From contig CAWJPY010000009.1 in the NCBI GenBank assembly GCA_963844865.1, positions 1 through 64,000 of the forward strand: a stretch of 64,000 nt of DNA. Direction: 5' to 3'. The stretch is from CAWJPY01 sp963844865 (GTDB lineage: Bacteria; Acidobacteriota; Thermoanaerobaculia; Thermoanaerobaculales; Sulfomarinibacteraceae). Shown one piece after another: positions 61,216-64,000 of the stretch (the stretch's first letter is position 1; every line of letters begins with the position of its first letter). The notes beneath the pieces were generated by a model. It was not told where the DNA came from, ran no database searches, and saw only the letters and a list, made by a program, of their open reading frames with translations. Both the position numbers and the translations under genes were made by a program.

Positions 61216-62169
61216 TCACGCTCCGGTGTTGTGCCTCGGCGTCGCACTGACGTGCGGCGACGGGATCTCGAACGTCATGCCGTACTTCTTCTCGATCAGT
61301 TCAACGACAGCGCTGATGTGGTTCTGGAAGGGGCCGTCCGTCTCCATCTTGAGGCTGGTCACCGCGGCCGACCAGACGGCGGCGGCGCTCGGCGGTACGA
61401 TGAGCCGGGCCGCCACGTAGGAGCCGAGGCAGGTGTCGCCCCGACCGCTGCGCCCGACCATTCTGGCGGGGTGGAACGGGGCCTCGTGGACCCTGCCGCC
61501 TGCCGACACCAGCAGCCCGCCGCGGTGGGTGATGATGACCTCCCGAGGTCCGTGCTCGGCCAGCAGGGCCGCCGCCCTGACCGGGTCGTCGGCTCCCGTG
61601 AGCGAGGCGGCTTCCACGGCGTCGGCCTTCAGGATGTCGACCAGGCCGAGCACCTCGGCTTGCTCCTGCCAGGGGGCATGCTCGAGGCCGCCGTCGGGCC
61701 GACGGATGCGGACGAACCCCTGTACGTCCAGTGCGACGGCGGCGCCCTGTGCCCGCACCTCGCGGATGACCTCGACGGGGACCTCGCCGCGGATCGAGGC
61801 GCTGATCAAGAACGTCCGCGCCTGCACCGCCCGGACCTGGTCGGCGGTGATCGAACCGGCGGTCGCGGCCACGGTCAAGGTGCGCTGGTCCACGTTGGTG
61901 CCGGGATACTCGAGCCGCATCAGGGTCGACTGGGTTGTGAAGGTGGGGAACACGTCGATTCCCGCGTTTTCCAGGTCGGAGACGACGTGACGGTCCTCCT
62001 CCGCCAGCCTGGTGATCACGGCGACTCGCTGGTCGAGGCCTCGAGCGGCGAAGGCCGCGTATCTGACGCCTCCTCCGTCCACGTGGCGGGTGCCTTCCCG
62101 GGTCACCACCGTGTCCTTCGTGTAGTTGCCGACCGCGGCGATGTCGTAGGTCGTGCTGTGTTCGCTCAT
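61216..62169 (-). CDS. PfkB-family carbohydrate kinase
   Basis: A 317-residue ribokinase-fold kinase. N-terminal strand AAVGNYTKDTVV and GGGVRYAAFAARGL correspond to the substrate-binding GG motif; the ATP/anion-hole signature is GRSGRGDTCLGSY near residue 245, in which the catalytic Asp of the usual DTxGAGD is kept (GDT) but the surrounding glycines differ. It could phosphorylate an inositol, keto-sugar acid or gluconate in this pathway; 2-keto-3-deoxygluconate kinase is the role in the Thermotoga route. GAGGGAGGGAC precedes the ATG. Confidence 0.75.
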   Translation of the reverse strand: MSEHSTTYDIAAVGNYTKDTVVTREGTRHVDGGGVRYAAFAARGLDQRVAVITRLAEEDRHVVSDLENAGIDVFPTFTTQSTLMRLEYPGTNVDQRTLTVAATAGSITADQVRAVQARTFLISASIRGEVPVEVIREVRAQGAAVALDVQGFVRIRRPDGGLEHAPWQEQAEVLGLVDILKADAVEAASLTGADDPVRAAALLAEHGPREVIITHRGGLLVSAGGRVHEAPFHPARMVGRSGRGDTCLGSYVAARLIVPPSAAAVWSAAVTSLKMETDGPFQNHISAVVELIEKKYGMTFEIPSPHVSATPRHNTGA

Positions 62170-62186
62170 GTCCCTCCCTCGATGCC

Positions 62187-63536
62187 TCAATCTCGCAGCC
62201 GCACACGCCACAGGGACGTCGCCAGGAGCAACGAGACGACCGACGATCCGATCCAGAGCCAGATCGCAGCGCTGAAGTCGTAGTGCCGGACGCCGTCGAT
62301 CACGGTGATGCTGCGTTCGATGAGGTAGCCGCTGATCTGGTCCTGGACTGCCGCTCCGATGTAGGAGAACACGCCGATGAAGCCCATGGCGGCCCCGGCA
62401 GCCCGCTTGGGCGAGATGTCCAGTGCGAACAGGCCTCCCAGGGACGTGACGAGCCCGGTGAGTCCGAAGCCGTAGATGAAGAATGCGAAGGTCAGGAACG
62501 CGGGGTGGTCGTACGGTCCGAAGAACACCATGCACAGCCCCGCGAGCTCGAAGACCGCGAAGATGAGGTTGGTCGGCGGCCGTCGCGCCGAGAAGATCTT
62601 GTCCGACGTGAAGCCGAAGGCGACGGCGCCGATGATGCCGGCCACCGTGTTCACCGAAATGACGGTGCCTGCCTGGAACAGGGAGTAGCCCTTCGCCTCC
62701 TGCAGGTAGAGCACGCCCCAGCTGTTGATGGCGTAGCGGGTCACGTAGATCGAGGCGCTGGAGAGGGCCAGGACCCAGATGGCGGGGATCTTCAGGATCG
62801 TCCGCTGCTTGGCCCACGTGCCCTGATCTTCCCTCGCGCCGTCGGCGCTGCCGTTCCAGTGGTCGTTCTTCCAGTCGTTGATCTTGGGCAGGCCGAGGGT
62901 GGAAGGGCGGTCCTGCATGAGCAGATACAGGACGCCGGCAACCACGACGCACAGCAGCCCGGGCACCCAGAACCCGGCGCGCCATCCCCACAGGGCCACG
63001 ACGCCGGCGACGCCGATGAAGGTGAGGCCCTCGCCGATGGCGTGGGCGGTGCTCCAGATGCCGTACATCCTCCCTCGCTCACGATTGGAGAACCAGTTGG
63101 CCAGGGCCACCGCTCCGCTGGGCGCACCGAAGCCCTGGAACCAGCCGTTGCACGCCCAGAGCACGATCGACACCACGAGCACCGTCGAGAACCCCATGCC
63201 GACGTTGATCAGGGCCGACCCGAGGACCCCAATGGCGAAGAAGAGCTTCAGGTTGGCGTGATCGGCCAGGAACCCGTTGGTCAGCTTGCCGAAGGCATAG
63301 GTGTAGAAGAGCGCGGCGCCGATCATGCCGAGCTCCTCCGGAGTGAAGATCCCGCGGTCGATGAGCGGCTTCTTGACCACCGACAGGGCCAGCCGGCAGG
63401 TGTAGACCAGGCCGTAGCCGATCGTGATCGCGAGCATGATGCGCATCCGGTGGCGTCGGTACAGACGGTCGACGAGCGCCCGGTCGGAGAGCGGCGGCCG
63501 GTCGGGGCCGGTGGCGAGGAGCCGGAATGGGTTCAT
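62187..63536 (-). CDS. OPA-family MFS transporter
   Basis: A 449-residue inner-membrane carrier with twelve predicted helices. The N-terminal MRIMLAITIGYGLVYTCRLALSVVKKPLI and FGKLTNGFLADHANLK resemble the glycerol-phosphate/hexose-phosphate:Pi antiporters (OPA family, GlpT/UhpT), as does GWFQGFGAPSGAVALANWF. OPA carriers exchange phosphate for a phosphorylated organic substrate, so this points to uptake of an inositol or sugar phosphate, although some relatives carry unphosphorylated acids. ATG overlaps the upstream stop (ATGA). Confidence 0.8.
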   Translation of the reverse strand: MNPFRLLATGPDRPPLSDRALVDRLYRRHRMRIMLAITIGYGLVYTCRLALSVVKKPLIDRGIFTPEELGMIGAALFYTYAFGKLTNGFLADHANLKLFFAIGVLGSALINVGMGFSTVLVVSIVLWACNGWFQGFGAPSGAVALANWFSNRERGRMYGIWSTAHAIGEGLTFIGVAGVVALWGWRAGFWVPGLLCVVVAGVLYLLMQDRPSTLGLPKINDWKNDHWNGSADGAREDQGTWAKQRTILKIPAIWVLALSSASIYVTRYAINSWGVLYLQEAKGYSLFQAGTVISVNTVAGIIGAVAFGFTSDKIFSARRPPTNLIFAVFELAGLCMVFFGPYDHPAFLTFAFFIYGFGLTGLVTSLGGLFALDISPKRAAGAAMGFIGVFSYIGAAVQDQISGYLIERSITVIDGVRHYDFSAAIWLWIGSSVVSLLLATSLWRVRLRD

Positions 63537-64000
63537 GGGGACTCGACCCGGACCGGTCGGTGCGAGCGCATGGACTCGGTGGCCGCCAATCCGATCAAGA
63601 CCGGGATGAGCCCGTCTCTTCCGGTCACGGGCGGGGTGCGGCCCTGCCGGACGCTGTCGACGAACGTCTCCACCTCGGCGACGAAGGAGCGCTGATAGCG
63701 TTGGAGGAAGAAGTACAGGGGGTTGGCTTTCCGCTCTCCGCGGCGCCGTGCGCTGGCGGACCTGGTAACGGGTACTCGTTCATCGCTTCGATCCCGCCGC
63801 GGGATCCGAAGACCTCGATGCGCTGGTCGTACCCGAATACGGCGCGCCGGCTGTTCTCGATCACTGCCAGCCCGCCGTTCGCCAGCTTCATGGTGACGAC
63901 CGCGGTGTCCACGTCCCCGGCCTCGCCGATCGCCGGGTCGACCAGCACGGCGCCGAACGCGTGCACCTCCAGAACCTCGCTGCCGGAGAGGAAGCGCACC
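63533..64000 (-). CDS. iolG: Inositol 2-dehydrogenase (IolG), C-terminal part, one indel
   Basis: The visible part is the last 155 residues of a Gfo/Idh dehydrogenase, running off the window edge at 64000. GSEVLEVHAFGAVLVDPAIG, GDVDTAVVT, NSRRAVFGYDQRIEVFGS and a C-terminal RTPPVTGRDGLIPVLIG are characteristic of canonical IolG (myo-inositol to scyllo-inosose). A missing base in the A run near 63728-63730 breaks the frame after HGAAESGK; with it restored, NPLYFFLQRYQRSFVAEVE and the end RVESP follow. The stop overlaps the transporter start by four bases, so this is the upstream neighbour in the operon, which may extend beyond the window. Confidence 0.82.
   Translation of the reverse strand, partial: GALPLRQRGSGGARVRRRAGRPGDRRGRGRGHRGRHHEAGERRAGSDREQPARRIRVRPAHRGLRIPRRDRSDERVPVTRSASARRRGERKANPLYFFLQRYQRSFVAEVETFVDSVRQGRTPPVTGRDGLIPVLIGLAATESMRSHRPVRVESP

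Overview
The window is a high-GC (roughly 70% by eye) bacterial chromosome segment, about 90% coding, with no tRNA, rRNA, CRISPR, IS element or prophage that I could recognise. The gene families suggest a Gram-negative, probably Acidobacteriota-like (for example Thermoanaerobaculia-like) organism: a Ser/Thr kinase fused to a TolB-type propeller, a tricorn-type protease, two PEGA lipid-free exported proteins, a DUF5916 outer-membrane protein, DUF885 and DUF4397 proteins, and an RND pump with an outer-membrane factor. This placement is inference from gene content, not phylogeny.

Layout. 1-7.6 kb: a frame-broken exported receiver-like gene, a kinase-propeller gene coupled to an outer-membrane barrel gene, and a tricorn protease ending in a strong terminator. 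7.7-16 kb: mostly exported proteins of unknown role, two Ntn-hydrolase lipoproteins, one PEGA protein and a hairpin repeat cluster. 16-20.6 kb: a tightly overlapped minus-strand operon (TPR-barrel, rhodanese-like, MauE/DoxX-like, DsbA-like, Omp28-like). 20.8-29.5 kb: a small exported protein, a promoter with a palindrome, a degenerate SDR, a TetR regulator and an RND efflux operon. 29.7-47.1 kb: acetyl-CoA synthetase, second PEGA protein, MscS channel, DUF885 metallopeptidase, SpoIIE-type phosphatase receptor, DUF4397 protein, glycerol kinase, DegP-like protease, GFA protein, FHA-GGDEF protein, SDR, lipoprotein and a TPR protein.

47.2-64 kb is the most interesting part: at least 14 minus-strand genes, spaced by 57 bp or less and often overlapping, that read as one operon for inositol (possibly inositol phosphate) catabolism by the Thermotoga-type oxidative route: IolG, an OPA-type transporter, a PfkB kinase, IolM, a second Gfo/Idh, IolN, IolO, UxaE, an SDR-type UxuB, an HAD hydrolase, a LarA-type nickel-pincer epimerase, a PPi-type phosphofructokinase, a purple-acid-phosphatase-like enzyme and a DUF5916 barrel. 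The chain would carry myo-inositol through scyllo-inosose, diketo-inositol, 5-keto-gluconate, tagaturonate and fructuronate to mannonate; the LarA homologue could then join mannonate to gluconate. That last step and the phosphate-handling genes are not part of the described Thermotoga pathway.

Sequence quality. Seven genes and the first 500 bases contain clustered single-base frame breaks, mostly in G/C homopolymers and often compensating each other, while much longer genes (tricorn, RND pump) are clean. I treat these as probable sequencing or assembly indels and annotate the genes across them.
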